This document shows, in pieces, positions 11,113 through 23,879 of a stretch of 64,000 bases of DNA. Location of the stretch: contig JAMXSV010000028.1 of NCBI GenBank assembly GCA_027559495.1, positions 2,232,001-2,296,000 on the forward strand, written 5' to 3'. A program made the translations under genes and the position numbers. Within the stretch, counting starts at the first letter, position 1. Each line of letters opens with the position of its first letter. Under the pieces are notes generated by a model. The model saw nothing but the letters and a program-made list of their open reading frames with translations. It made no database searches and was not told the DNA's origin. Origin of the DNA: Aurifilum marmelostoma. Its lineage: Eukaryota; Ascomycota; Sordariomycetes; Diaporthales; Cryphonectriaceae.

Positions 11113-14100
11113 TGACTTCAAGACCGCCGTGTCGCGACAGAGCTCCATTCCGCCGCAATACATCATCGCCCTAAACCCTCAGGGGAAGCCTGTCAAACTG
11201 CAAAGTCTCCCATCAGAGGTATGTGCACCCCCTGATCTTGCGTGGAACCCAGGAGACCGGCTCTGGTGTCAACAGGCTCAAGAACGTACAGCCACTGACC
11301 AAGGATCCCCATTTCACTAGAACGAAATCTGTGTCTATGATATCCGAATATCTCAACCGACCTCCCCGGGCGGTGCTCCCCCGATCCAGGTCGAGATAGC
11401 TCCTCCAACACCGTACAACCTGTCCGAACCCCCTAACCGGATCAACGACGCCAAGTCGCAGCAGTCATGGCAGGAACTATTCAGGAAGCGCCATGTCTGG
11501 GTCACGCGAGCGGTGGACGACTGCGCACACATGGCACAGGCCGCGAGGGACCGATACGGGGAGATGGATGTCATGCTGCGCTGCCTAGATGCCGCCGTCG
11601 CGAACCTCGAGTCTGTCGTCAAGGCGATGGAGCCGAAATATCAAGAGCTGAAAAAGTGGGCGACTCCAGCGCAGACTGAGTACAACCTGCTGGTCACGAG
11701 GTGGGAGTCATACCTGGGCCTGGCACGAAGTATACCGATCTCTGCTGAGATGGCGACATTCATGACCGGCCGAAGCATCAACTCGAAAACAAGACCGACG
11801 CGCCAGCCGACGCTAGAGGATCTCCTGGATCTCGAGACCGTCAAGAGGACTGGTCGTCAGGCCCCTCAGGCTCTCCGAAAATTCAACCAGCGCGTTAGCG
11901 AGCTCGACAAGATAACCGCGCGTATGTTCCAAAACTGCCAAGACGTCGCGCGGGATTTCGAGCGGGTCATAGAGCGGTCTGCGATGAATCACGACGGCGA
12001 GGCTGCACAGCTGCTAGAGGATATCGAGGCCATTGCCAAGAAGATCAACTCCGACTACGACACGACATTGAAGTTCACGAACACAACGAGTGACATCCGC
12101 CAGGCGTCGAAGCTCGCGGCACATCATACCGAGAAACTCCTGCCGTTCATCAAGAACAGAGCTGCTGAGATGGACGGCATGCTTCAATATGCGACCAAGG
12201 CTCGCAATTCTCTGGCCCTTGAGTCGGTGGACTTCATGCGAACCATTACGGATGTTACGTCTCTCACCGCCACGGTCAAGTCCCAAATCAATACCATCGG
12301 CTCCGAAGAGGAACTCTCAACATTTGACTACCTCCGCCTGATCCAGCAAGTGCCATTCATGTACGCCTCCTTCGCCGTGGAGGCGATGAGGCGCCGCGAG
12401 TGGTATGACAAGGTCAAGGTGGACGCGTCCACCCTGGCCAACGAGATGGCCCTGTTTCAGGACGAAGAGGGCAAGCGGCGCAAGAAGTGGATGAAGTCGG
12501 TCGAGAACTTATATGGCCCAGAAGCACAGCTTGGATCTGGTGGTGTGATAGGGCTGGAAGTCAATCTGCACGGACAAGAGGATCAGTGGCCTAGTCTGAC
12601 CAAGAAGGATCTGACGGACTTTTATGAGACGTTGCAGAACCAGAAGGCTGAGCAGGAGCTGCTTGACGACATCGGCAAGCTGATCGTGGACCTGAACAAC
12701 CCAACGAAACAGCAAGCGAAGCGAATGAAAGCGTTCAAGAACGGCAGCATCCATGAGGCGTCTCTGGGCAGGAGCGGCTTGCTGATCCGGGGCGACGAAG
12801 ACATGCTCCGGTCGATTCAGGAAGAAAAGGCGCGGGTTGAGAACAAGTTGAAGACGGCGGAAAGCCGTGTGAGACGCTTGGAAGACCTGCTGCATAGACA
12901 AAGCTCCGCCTCACGGCCGCTGTCGCAGAATATCTTTCAGCCTTCCATGCAGCAGCTCGTCACAGGCAATGGTTCGACCACGTCCATCCAGAGAGAAGGC
13001 CGCCGTCGGTCATCTGTCGACGTGACGGAGGGCGTCCTCCAACAGCGCATCCAGCAGCTCGAAGGAGAACTTAATGCCGAGAGGGAAAAGGCAGCCAAGA
13101 TGGAGAGAGACCTGTCCGCCCGCACAACTCAGCATGAGGATGTGGTCGGCCAGATGGAAGAGGTCAATTCTACGAAGAATGATCTTCTACGGAATATGGA
13201 AGCCCAGAAGAAGGAGTTCATGGATGAGCGCAAGTCTCTTGAGGATGAGATCAGACAGCTCAGAGCCCGCATTGAAGACAATGAAGACGAGATGGAACAT
13301 TTCGACGAGTCGAGAGAGAATGAGAAGGTCCATTTTGACGCCAAACTTCAAGCTTTGGAGGAGGATATGGCGAGCATGACGAAAGAACGGAGGGATGAGG
13401 TTCTGAAATACGAAGGCCAGGTCGAATTCCTCAGGAAAGAGTCAAAGCTCCAGCGAGAGCAGGTGGACGCCCTGGAAAAGCAGCTCCAGTCTACGCAGGA
13501 CGAGAACAAGACTCTCTCGAAGCGGCTGGAGACAACCGACCGCGCCATGGATACCCAACTCAAGACGCTCCATGATGTACACCTTCAGCTCGCGCCCGGG
13601 GAGATGATACCACAAGAGCTGGACGACCTTGTCGAGAGCGTGTTGAACAAGTGTGCCGAAACACTGGAGAAGGCCCAAAATGTCGAGGGCGACATGTCCA
13701 TCATCAGAACAGACCTGGATGATGCCCAGTCCATGGTGAAGGATTTGGAGGCTGAGAAGGCGAGGCTCGAGAAGTCGCTGGCAGACGAGGAGAGCACAGC
13801 TTTACAGCTGCGAGAGAACCTCGGCGAGGAGAAAGCTCGTGTCGCCGCTCTCGAAGGCGAGCTTGAGGAGACGCGCGCGCAACTCGACGAGCTCAGGACC
13901 AAGATGGCGGACGGCGAGACTGGGTCCGAGACGCTCCGCAAGAGGCTGGAGGGTGCGGAAAGAAAGATCACCACGATGGCAGAGGACCTGGCGTCGAAGC
14001 AGTCTCACGTCGGCAGCCTCGAGGAGGAACTCCTTCTCTTCAAGGACAAGCTTGAAGACTCCCAGGCGAAATTGGCTTCGATCACCGACCGCTTTGTGGC

Positions 14101-15350
14101 ACGCACAGGACACACCAAGGATCTTACCCAGAAGTTATACACGCAAAATGACCGCCTCTGCCGCTTACTCGAGCGCCTCAACTATTCAGTCACCCGCAAG
14201 GATGGCTCCATGACCATCCAAAAGATCCCTCGCGCGGAGCGCTCCACTACACTTAATGAGTCTACGGCAGACCCAAGCGCATCTATCAGACGGTCGGGCA
14301 CCCTCAGCAAGACACCTGACAGTAGCGACCTTGATCTCCTGTACTGGATGAACAACTCGGACCAGGCAGCAGAGAGCGACAAATACCAGGCTTTCATGTC
14401 TGAGCTAGGCACCTTCGATATGGATAGTTTTACCGAGACCATCTACAAACGCGTCAAGGACGTTGAGCACATGGCCCGCAAACTACAGCGCGATGCGCGC
14501 TCATACCGCGACAAAGCACATGCTCTCCAAAAAAGAAGCCCATGACAAGATCGCCTTCAAGAACTTCAAGGACGGCGACCTGGCTCTGTTTCTTCCGACT
14601 AGGAACCAGATGACTGGGGCGTGGGCTGCGTTCAACATTGGTTTTCCCCACTATTTCTTGCGAGAACAGGAATCCCACCGCCTGCGTAACAGGGAGTGGC
14701 TCCTGGCTCGCATCAGCCGTGTGCAGGAACGAGTGGTGGATCTGTCCAAGAGCCTGAGCAACCAAGCCCTGGGCAGCGGTGCGGCCGAGACCGAATCTGT
14801 GGACGAAGAGAATGACAATCCATTCGACCTCTCGGATGGCCTGCGGTGGTACCTCATCGACGCCCAGGAGGACAAGCCTGGTGCACCCTCGACGCCTGGG
14901 CTCGGTAAAACCACGGTGGCTGCTAATAAGGTCGACGCCGTGGCCGAGAAGACCCAAATCCGCAACGCCTCTGGAAAAGGCCTTGGTCTAGTCAACCGTG
15001 CACCAACAGGTATCGACGGGGTCAGCAAGACCCTCTCCAAGAGTCTAGAGAGCCGCCGCTCGAGCACAAGCTCTAGGCGGGCAATGCCCTTTGGGATTGG
15101 TGGGAAGGGGAGTGCTCTGGCCAGCGATGCCAACTCGTTACGAGCTACAGCTGCTGAATCGCCTGATGCCGCCGCCGCCGCCGCCGCCACCGAATCAAGC
15201 GCGCACCAAGGAGCGAGTACCGCAACTGAGCAGGGCGGCGCTGATAATGAGGCGGCAGAGGCCGGCCCGACGAATCAGCAGGAGCAGCGGTCAACCGAAG
15301 ACGGGTCGCATGGCCCCGAGGTGCGCTATCAGGATCTGCTCGGACCATAG
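11027..15350 (+). CDS. atg11: Autophagy scaffold Atg11, interrupted by a +1 frameshift
   Basis: Selective-autophagy scaffold that links cargo receptors to the phagophore assembly site and helps drive pexophagy and mitophagy. Exon 1 is 11027-11218, the intron is 11219-11320 (GTATGT donor, CACTAG acceptor), and exon 2 runs to 15350. Residues 1-64 form a ubiquitin-like N-terminus; a helical region with the Atg17-like part follows; long coiled coils occupy roughly 450-1020; the conserved C-terminal Atg11 domain follows, with DGDLALFLPTRNQ and FNIGFPHYFLREQ motifs. As given, the frame opened at 11027 stops at 14545. The conserved C-terminus continues in the next frame, and the two meet at an A6 run (14529-14534) with one base too many. 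Read through, it would be about 1406 residues, normal for filamentous fungi. Most likely a sequencing indel; otherwise the allele lacks about 270 C-terminal residues. Confidence 0.93.
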
Positions 15351-16179
15351 TGACGGTCTTAGATTGCTGACTTTTGCATCGTGTTTCTTCTTGTGTGTCG
15401 CATAGCAGAGCCATCACGGCCTACGGCTTCTTCGACAAGCAATGTTCCAAGCCAGGCGGCCGAAGCAACTCAAACCACTACAACCGGCAAGAAGTGAACG
15501 CCTCCTCGAAGAGTGACGGTCCACCAAGCGCCCTTTGGACGAGAAAGGACAGGGCGCCGTCCTGAAATCTGGCCGAGAATGGCCACAAGAAGGCCAACAA
15601 ATGACGACTTGATGAATACTGCATTGTGCAAGGCAGGGAGGGCGTATGTTGCAAGCTAATTATGACTTTACAACTCGTGATGGAGTCCACCAGAAACTCT
15701 GGACCTCGGGTTGGTCTGCATTTTTACTACACCTGAATGCCAGCCATGAGGGACTTTCGCATTGTAGACACGCCAGACCACGTGGAACAAAAGTTTTGTC
15801 GTGCACGAGTCTAGAAACGCCAGGGGTTTTCTTTCATGACGGGGGGCAGAGGAAAAGTTGAGATCCTCGGCTTGTAGATTTCAGGCTGTATCATCAATAC
15901 TATCACATCACCTTCAAGATAGCAAACACATTGTTGGATCACATTTCTAAAGTGGCCATCAAGTCCTGTGTGCATTGACTTCAAGGAGACTTAAACGGCC
16001 TTATGATTTCGTGAATGATTTTGTCGGAGACACTTGACATATTCGCTTCTTGAGAATACTTATTGCAGGAAGAACGCACTTTCTCTTGTTAAAAAGTAGT
16101 GCTGGCTTGTAGACTCTATTTCTGTTTCCCAAGTTTCCTTACAAAAATGGTAAGTCAACCGCAGCAGCAACTTCTCGTC
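15351..16179. other. Convergent 3' region between atg11 and the bL9m gene
   Basis: About 830 bp holding the 3'UTRs of two convergent genes. The short frames in it show no family features. Confidence 0.5.
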
Positions 16180-17451
16180 CTAATGCGGCACAACCTTGAT
16201 TGTCCTTCTGATGGGCTCGACTCGTGCCTTGCCAACGTGTGCCCGGATCTCGACCTCGAACGACCCAATCTGCTCCACCTTGTCGACACCCGCACCCAGC
16301 CCAACAAACTGGACATCCTCAGGCTGCACGTGGATGCGGACGGCCTCCGGGTCGAGCAGCATCTTCTCCTTGACAGCGCTGGCAATGTGCTGCAGCGAGA
16401 CGGACCCGTGGATCTTGCGCCTCTCCTCGGCCTCCTTCTCCTTCTGCCTCTGCTCCCTCTCTAGCTCCTCGGCCGCCCTGGCCGCGTCCGCCAGCCTCTG
16501 CTTCTCCAGCTGCTCCTCCTCCTCCTTCTCCTTCGCCTTGGCGGCCTTCCCGGCGTCCGTCTGGCCGCGCAGCATGGCTCGGCGCTGTTCGAGCGGTGAG
16601 AGGGCCTTCTTGGCCGGCTCCGACGTCGTGGTCGCGGTTGCTGCTGCTGCCTTTGCGGAATCTGCGGCCGCTGCTAGTGCTTCTGGCGGGGCGGTCTTGC
16701 CACCGGCGGGAGGAGGGTGGACGAGGCGGCGCTCGAAGATGAGGGTCTCGTCGACCAGGGCCTGCATCAGCTCAAGTGCGCGGTTGGGCTGCGTTTTGTC
16801 AGGTGGTCAGCTAGCTGTAATCCTCGTCCACGCTCATCATCACCACCATCAGTATGCCAGTGAGGGCGGGCTGGGGGCTCACAGGGAGATGCTCAAGCTC
16901 GACAGCAGGCCTGGCGGCCTCGGACTCGGGTGCTGGAGACGGAGCACCACCGAAGCCGGCGACGGCGTCGACAGCGTCGCTGGTCTCGGAGCCCTCGCGC
17001 CGGTTCACGCCGAACATGTAGTCGCGCTCGCCGATGTCCTGCTTGGTCAGGCCCAGCTCTGAGAAGCGGGCGCGCGTCATGTACTCGGCCTTGCGGTTGG
17101 GGAAGAAATGGTTGCGCATGCGGCCGCGGTCGGTGCGGAAGATGGAGCCTGTGCGGGTTCTGTGAGTTCCTCTTGTTCCTTGTCATGACATTCCATCTAT
17201 GTGTGGCGAATGGAAAAGAAAGACAACGGTTCCTTCGTGCATTCCTCACCTTCTGGTCCGAACTGCGGAACATCCTTGAGCAATCGCACGACGACGCCTT
17301 GGTCTCGGAGCCGGCCCTCTGTCTTCTTCCCTCGCACCTGTGTCAGGGCGATCGTTGCGCTGGCGGTCTGTTTTGAGGAGGAAGAGGACGATGTGATCCG
17401 CCTAAGACACGCCAGGCATGTGGGCGGTCTGCCCACCAGAGGAGATGCCAT
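16180..17451 (-). CDS. mrpl50: Mitochondrial large-subunit ribosomal protein bL9m
   Basis: Mitoribosome protein of the bacterial L9 family. Exons 17451-17250, 17148-16883 and 16788-16180 encode 358 residues. A Ser/Arg-rich N-terminus (residues 1-45) fits a mitochondrial presequence. The L9 N-domain signature follows (VVVRLLKDVPQFGPEGSIF across the first intron, then RMRNHFFPNRKAEY). A Pro/Ala-rich insert and a Lys/Glu-rich probable coiled coil (about 220-275) separate this from a C-terminal region resembling the L9 C-domain, ending with RRTIKVVP. Bacterial L9 is about 150 residues, so the extra length is mitochondrial/fungal elaboration. Introns have GTGAGG and GTGAGC donors with CACAG and CGCAG acceptors. 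The ATG at 17451 was chosen over an upstream alternative because the presequence follows it directly. Confidence 0.9.
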
Positions 17452-17947
17452 GGCGGGTGGTACTGTTGGGTCGTGGGGACGTGGGTTGGTTGTCTGCTTC
17501 CTCGTGCCGAACCCATCCACGACTGATTTTATTGGAAGATTTCGCGCGTTGCGAGCTTTGGACGGTAGTACTACTAGACTTTCCGCTGCGAGTGCTGATA
17601 ATTGGCCAATCGGTTGGTGTACCGAGGTGCTGGAGGGCCCACCTTAGCTTCTGCGGCCAGGCCTTACAGTGCTGCCGTGCTGTGGCCTACAACAGGGTAC
17701 GTACTATCAAGCCACTAAGCAACCTTCTCTGTAAGAGTTCAACGACTCCAAAGACTCTGGCCATACTTGTAGAGGACAGTCAGTCTCTTCTAGGCTCGAC
17801 GTATCGCTATGATGAGTTCGTACATCTATTTTCACTTTTGCATTTACCTACTAACCTAAAGTTGTCCCTACACGATGATATCCCAGTATTATTATATCTA
17901 CTACACCTTGTCAAAAGGTATCTGGTATGTGGTTCCTTGACCCAGGT
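17452..17947. other. Intergenic region upstream of the bL9m gene
   Basis: About 500 bp between two minus-strand genes; it should hold the bL9m promoter and the 3'UTR of the acetyltransferase-like gene. No other feature seen. Confidence 0.5.
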
Positions 17948-19550
17948 CTAAGTCTCACCTGTAAATACGCCGAATTTACCATCCTTCTCGAACAACTCCA
18001 GCCACTCGCGCATATCTGCTACGACCTCGTCCATGGTCGTCGTTTCAACAACACTATTCTGCCAGCTATACACAACATTCACAGGCCCATCCTCCAGCCC
18101 GACGACGTTCAAGGCAAAGGTCGGCCCAACAACATGGACCGGCTGTGAGAAGAGCGCCCTCGTAATGCGCCAACCCCGACCACCACCGTCGTCCTCGCCG
18201 GAATTTCCCTTGATGGTCCCGATGTTAGAAAGGGCCCACGTGCCCGAGCGAGGCTTTCCGACCTTTTGCAGGAACCACTTGTTAAAATCGCCAACGTATT
18301 GTAACATCCCGACAATGTCGTCGTTGGGCAGGGTGGCGACCTTGGCCTTGATCCCGTCGCGCCACGCTGCGGCCAGCGGCCAGACAAGTGCTTCCTCGGC
18401 GCTGTCATCGTCGTGATCCCGGCCGAAGCCTGACCGCAGCTTGCTCACAGTGGCGGCATCCCACACGCTCTTGGTCCCCGTGTTGAGATCTGTCAAAGTG
18501 CCCGTCAAGTCCATGTTGACGTCACGAGGCAGCCTCGCCCAGGGCAGGAGACTAATGGCCGTCTCGCCTGCGAAGGACGAGGCGACGTGTGCGGAGATCC
18601 GCTTGGCCATGGAGGCCAGCGTGAGAATATGCAGAATGCCGCTCAGGGTGGTCCGGTGGGCTCTGCATGCTGCAAGAAGACGGTGGACGGTCCCCGGGTT
18701 GATGGTGACCAGGCGGAGTTGGAGGGTGTTGGGCTCGATCGTCACTAGCTTCCCGGTCCAGGGGGCGGGTGGTGGCGTGGGCTTCAGCCATGAGGGGGCA
18801 AATGCATCCCATATGGTTGTGAGAAAGTAGGACCAGGAGGTCTTGAAGCCTACGAGGTCCTCCTGGCTGAGCGCCAGCACAGGGGCAGTGTGTGCGTCAA
18901 AGGTAAGAATGTGGTTCTTCAGCTCGGGCGGTGGGCCGAGAGCCGTGTTCAGCTCTCTCAGGAGCTGGCTGTGGAAGACAGTTGTGCTCTTCCCGTCTGC
19001 GAGCGCGTGGTGATTTGCAAAGATCAGGTCGAGGACGATGCTATCTTTCGATGCTCTTGGCTCGTCACGCTGAACGACAAGTAACTTCCAGGGCGGACGG
19101 GTCGCAGTGTCGGGCCAGAGCTGCTCAAGCCTGGTCTTGATAGCCTGCAGGACCTGCTCGTCATGCTGCGCTGGGTCCGTCGTAGCCACGTTCCTCCACT
19201 CCACGAAATCCTGTAAGTCCATGGACGGCACGCTTACGAAGCATGCCTTGGTGGTATCCTCGCCAGTGATGCCGACCCTCAGACCGTGAAGACGAAGAAT
19301 CAGTCGTGCCACAGCCTGCTCTATGACCTCTCGAACCGGTTGGCCCTGCAGCGCCTCCCTTGGGACTACATACTGGCACGAGCTTGCGATGCCACGGTAG
19401 AAACCTAGATTGTGCCTCGAGGTTGAGTAGTGCTCCCTGAATAAGGCAATATATTCAGTGGGCGTCTGCCTTGGGGACACGAGCACGAATGGAAGAATCG
19501 AGGGTCACGTACATGAGGCCACACTGGCGGACGATTCTTGGCTCCTCCAT
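17948..19550 (-). CDS. Alcohol acetyltransferase-like protein (AATase family)
   Basis: Member of the fungal AATase-type acyltransferases, which use acetyl-CoA to acylate alcohols or related substrates; the real substrate is unknown. Exons 19550-19513 and 19436-17948 give 508 residues. The short first exon ends in AT before a GTACGT donor and rejoins at a TTCAG acceptor to yield the family opening EHYSTSRHNLGFYRG. The catalytic HHxxxDG motif (HHALADG) lies near residue 155; a second conserved region (TLSGILHILTLASMA) and a C-terminal SNIG stretch follow, as in CoA-dependent BAHD-like folds. No signal peptide. The final codons contain ACAG followed by GTGAGA, a donor-like site, so a further 3' exon cannot be fully excluded. 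It shares a 959-bp upstream region with the divergent membrane-protein gene. Confidence 0.85.
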
Positions 19551-20509
19551 CTTGTTGCTCAGCGCTGATTATCGGCCTGCCGTGGCGAGATCCAGCTATG
19601 CACACTGACTGACTGAATGCTACTGCATGGCAGACAGTGGGCTCAAGGGCTTGACAGGTTCTGCAAATTCCTTCAGCCTTGGGCCGAGGGACAGGATCTA
19701 GATCCGCCAGCCTAGCACAGCAGCAGCACCACCACCTTGAGGCACCGATACACCGTGAAACGTGAGCCTGTCAATCAGCTCCTCCTGACAAGTGAGGAGG
19801 ATACGAATCCAAGTGTTCATTCATTCAGATTTAAGATCAGTCGATTGAGAAGCGCATATACCAATATCAGCCCAAAGGTGAGGGAGCTTGTCTCTATAGA
19901 AGATGTCTCTGAGTAGTCGTTCAGGTCATTTATACCATAGCGCATAGGTATCAGTGTATACAAATAGTACGGCTTTGGTACTGTGGACTGTACTGGTGGT
20001 CCTCGAGCCTCCTCGGACAGTTCCGAGGCTCCCCGAAGTTAGGCGTGGCTGGGCGTGGTAAGCACTGTAGGCTGGTGCCTGTGCACTAAATAGAGGGGCA
20101 CAATAGCGATAAGCCCGATAACATTGTACCCGTGAACCCTGCCACGACTGCTAATTGACCCACAGGCGCGCCAACCCCGTCACCAGCGACTCGTCCTCCC
20201 AGAGCCTCGAAAGGAACCTTGAATACCAGTGCCAACCGTCTTTCACCGCGCAGCAATAGCTTCACCTATCTGGCGCACTAAAAAATACATACGCATACTG
20301 CTTCCCCTTCTTGACTTCTCAATATTCATAGAACTCAATCATTCGTACACCAGCGCTGTCGAGTCAGCTGTCCTCCAAAACCTCCCCATACCGCGACGCG
20401 CTTGGTATGAAGAACCGCGACGAATACCACGACCTTTCATCCACCGCAGAGGAATGCTGGCTGTCGCCCACTGACTCTACTGTCGTCGCAGCCCTTTGCA
20501 TGATAGGCG
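19551..20509. other. Divergent intergenic region
   Basis: About 960 bp holding promoters of the acetyltransferase-like gene and the membrane-protein gene. A perfect 7-bp stem with a 4-nt loop lies at 20011-20028 (CCTCGGA/TCCGAGG). No other element is assignable. Confidence 0.5.
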
Positions 20510-23500
20510 ATGAGCTTCGGAGACGAGAACGGAGAGGAACCGAACGTTCTGCGGACGCGCATCAACGGTAGAGCCCAACTGCCGCCATCTGCGGCCGCCG
20601 ACGCGCACAGCGCAAAGACACACGATCGCGCGCATGACGATTCCAATTCCAATTACAAAGAGAACGAGAACCCCGCCATGCGCAGAACCAGAAACAACAC
20701 GATGGCGACAGGCGCCACCCACACCAAGAAGATGAGCTCGGGCTCAGCCTCAGACTTCAGCTTCCTCTCGCCTGAGCCCTCGTCCCGCATACCCCGACCA
20801 GCGTCCACAGCGAGCGCAACACGACCCCCGCGAAGACCCTTGGAGCTCGACGAGTGCATTAGGATGGCACAGGAGAAGTTTGGCGTCAACTACAACCCAG
20901 GCTCTCCTAGCCCTGCTCCACGACCTTCGTCGGCCCGTGTCGCTGGCGCTGCACACCGCCGCACGCCCACTATGCCCTTCACCGACAGGCCAATCGATAT
21001 GGGCCGTGTGGGCGTCAAGCACACGCGTCGAGAGAGCACACTCAGCGCCAAGGGAGCCCTGGGTGCCCTGCCCCGCGATGATGACGAGGGATCGGACGAG
21101 GACTTTGCGCGGAAGATGCAACAGTTTGACGAAGCCGAGAAGAAGCTGAGAGCCATGAAGGAAAAGAAGACATGGGTCAAGCGCAACGGCGCATCCTCCT
21201 CCTCGGGCTTGTCGGCCCGCAAGGCAAGTGCCTCCAGTGCCGATGATGGCAAGGTCGGTACCGGCAGCCTGGGCAGTAAGGACAAGACAGAAGATCCGCG
21301 GCAGGACTGGGGCAAGCCCGACTCATCATACTCCAAGGTCCTGCAGAAGTTTGCGAGCAACCCGGAGTCTGCTGCGGCTTTCAATGAGAAGCTTGGCTTC
21401 GAATACAACAAGGACGAACAGCGCCTCAAGAGGAAGGCCCATGAGCAGAGCAACGACATGGCTGCTCCTTCGCGAGCAGGCACAGTGACACCTCCTCCCA
21501 ACAATGGTGGCTATTCTTGGCAGGTGGACGATGATTTCACGGCCGGGGACCTCCAGGTCTCTACCAGCCCCCCTGTGGGCTACGCGCGTACGAACACGAA
21601 GATTGACGAGATTCGGGAGCTGGAGCGCATGCACCCCGCGGAAAAGAAGAAGCGATTCAGCCCGCAGCGCACAAATACCCGTCTCGACGAGATTCGCGGC
21701 CTAGAATTGGCCGCCGACAACAGCTCTCCGGTCACTCAGGTGGAGGTTGCTGTTGCGCCTCCAGTCTATCCGCAGCCAACATCGGCAGGTGGCAACGCGG
21801 ATCACGCCTCAGAGATCGAAGGTCTCTCCAAGAGGATTGCGACCATGACACGTCTAGATGCGCCCGGAGAGCAACCACCTTCTCCGACCCCCGAGGTCGA
21901 ACCCAAGTCTAACGGCGAGGTAGCGCCTCGATTCAGCCCTCGCCGCGCGAACTCGAGCCCAAAGAACAATTCGCAACCGGGGAGCATCTTCAACAACGTC
22001 CAGGAAGAGGTGATTCGAAACAATCCCGTAATCACCTTCTCCAGTGTTTCTCGAAATAGCGACAGAGAGCCACAACAACAACCAGGTGGTGACAACGACG
22101 CTCTGCAAGGAGGCGAGGAAAATGTTCATACTCCGGCCAGAGAAGACTCCCAAGACCTGTTGAGAAGATTGGCTCGGGCATCCAGCAAGAGCCCCAGCCC
22201 CAGTTCCCCGCAGGATCAGAAGATACCCGTTGCGCAAGAAAAGCCAGAGCAAAAGGTGGAGGCGATGCCTATCGCGAATGACAGGTTCAGCACTTCAGCT
22301 GTTAAGGACATCGAAGTGGATGGAGGCTCCGCAGCTCCAGTCTCGCTTGTAAACAAGGCACTCTCACCTTCAAAGCACACAGTCGGCTTCACTGGGATTT
22401 CGCGTTCCAACTCGAATAACTCGGTCGCGTCCAGAGCAAGTGTTGTATCGTGGGACCCCACCCCTCGCATCCAGGCCGAAGCTAAGCTCTTCGCACTGGG
22501 GAACGAGTCGGAACGGGGATCACACCGTGCTCCGTCGCCTTTGCCCGACTCTGATCCCGACGACGGCGACGACGAGGAGGACAAGGATACAGAGGAGACG
22601 CCCCGACCCAAGAGAGTCGATCCTCTCACCATGCCCACACCGGTGGTCACTGGCGCCTTTGTCGAGACACCCGCCCCCCCTCAAAGCTGAGCAGGCCCGT
22701 CGCTCCCCTTCTAGATTTCTGTCGCCAGAGAAGGCCGTCTCGAAGGAACGAGACCTCACCACCTCGCCTCGAGCGACTCGGTCTGAGGGCCGCCAGCGTT
22801 ATAGCCGTCAATCTTCGTCCAGGGATCTGCGCAGGACCAAGTCAACCTCGCGTCGCCGCTCACCCTTGAGAAACTCAGTCAAGCCGCCCACGGTCGAGGA
22901 CGACCTCCGCGAAATCCTGAAGAAGAACGATCTGGATGATTCGACACTGGATGATGTGACGGACCTGGTCATGTCTGCGTCGGATCCTGAGATGATTGTG
23001 GAGATGCTCAAGCCCAAGTCTGAGGGTGACATGGGCGACCTTCTGCAGGACGAACAGCTGAGGAGGCTGAGTGGCATGAGCGAGGCGTTGAGGACGGGCC
23101 TGGCAGGCATTCGCACGGCTCGGAAGGGCATCGAACGGCTTGAGGGTCAAATCTCCCGCCCTGAGAACCTGTCGTCGTCATCAGCTGCCGCCAATGGACA
23201 TGCAACTGCTGCCCAGTCTGCCGCCTATGGCATGCGCACCAAGGAGAGCGATGACTACACCTACGTGCAGGTTCCAATCCCGCGCCTCTATCGCACCAAG
23301 CCCAAGTTTCGACTTACTCTGCTTGGATTCCTCGTCTTGCTTTTCAGTTTCTGGCACGTATACTGGGCTGTGGAGAGCGTCTTCTACGACACGTGGGGCA
23401 AGCAGAAGGTCTGCTACAGAGGCTCGCCATGCCGCTGGGACATGGATGATCCCGAGTTTGGATATGTCATTCCTGTCAAGGTTGACCAGTGGGTTACCGG

Positions 23501-23879
23501 TGGCGCAATCCGCCCCCACGCCGCTCGGTGGCTGGAGGAGGCCCAGGACAGCTGGGCAGACTTCGAGGACTGGTTGACTGGCACAGACATCCGCAACGTC
23601 AACCACCAGGCCATCAGGGACTCGGCAAAGAAAAACCAGTACTGGCGACGCATCGAGAAGAAGGGCCTGTTCCCCAAGTGGAACCCGGACTCGTGGATGC
23701 GGCCGCAGTTCGAGGCCTGGGAGCGCGAGGCAGAGGCGGCAGAGGCGGCCGAGGACCGTGCTGCGCTGGGATACGATGACGATCAAGACGAGCCTGCAGA
23801 CGACGGCGAAAGTATGGAGAAAGACCAGCCTGTGTCCAGGAAGTCAACAGTCGTTTCCTCCTCGGGCTCCTGGTGGTAA
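20510..23879 (+). CDS. Large disordered single-pass membrane protein, interrupted by a +1 frameshift
   Basis: I recall similar uncharacterised fungal proteins but cannot name a function; a role at the nuclear envelope or spindle pole body is speculative. The first frame (20510-22690) is Ser/Pro-rich, with a conserved-looking block YSKVLQKFASNPESAAAFN near residue 285 and two copies of RTNT(K/R)(I/L)DEIR(E/G)LE around 362-405. The second frame supplies a helical block (DDLREILKKNDLDDSTLDD), one transmembrane segment (LTLLGFLVLLFSFWHVYW, about residue 935) and a Cys/Trp-containing C-terminal domain (YRGSPCRWDMDDPEFGYVIP). The frames meet at a C7 run (22674-22680). With one C fewer the protein reads on as TPAPLKAEQ and totals about 1122 residues. 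As given, the protein loses its membrane anchor. No plausible intron restores frame. Confidence 0.85.
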
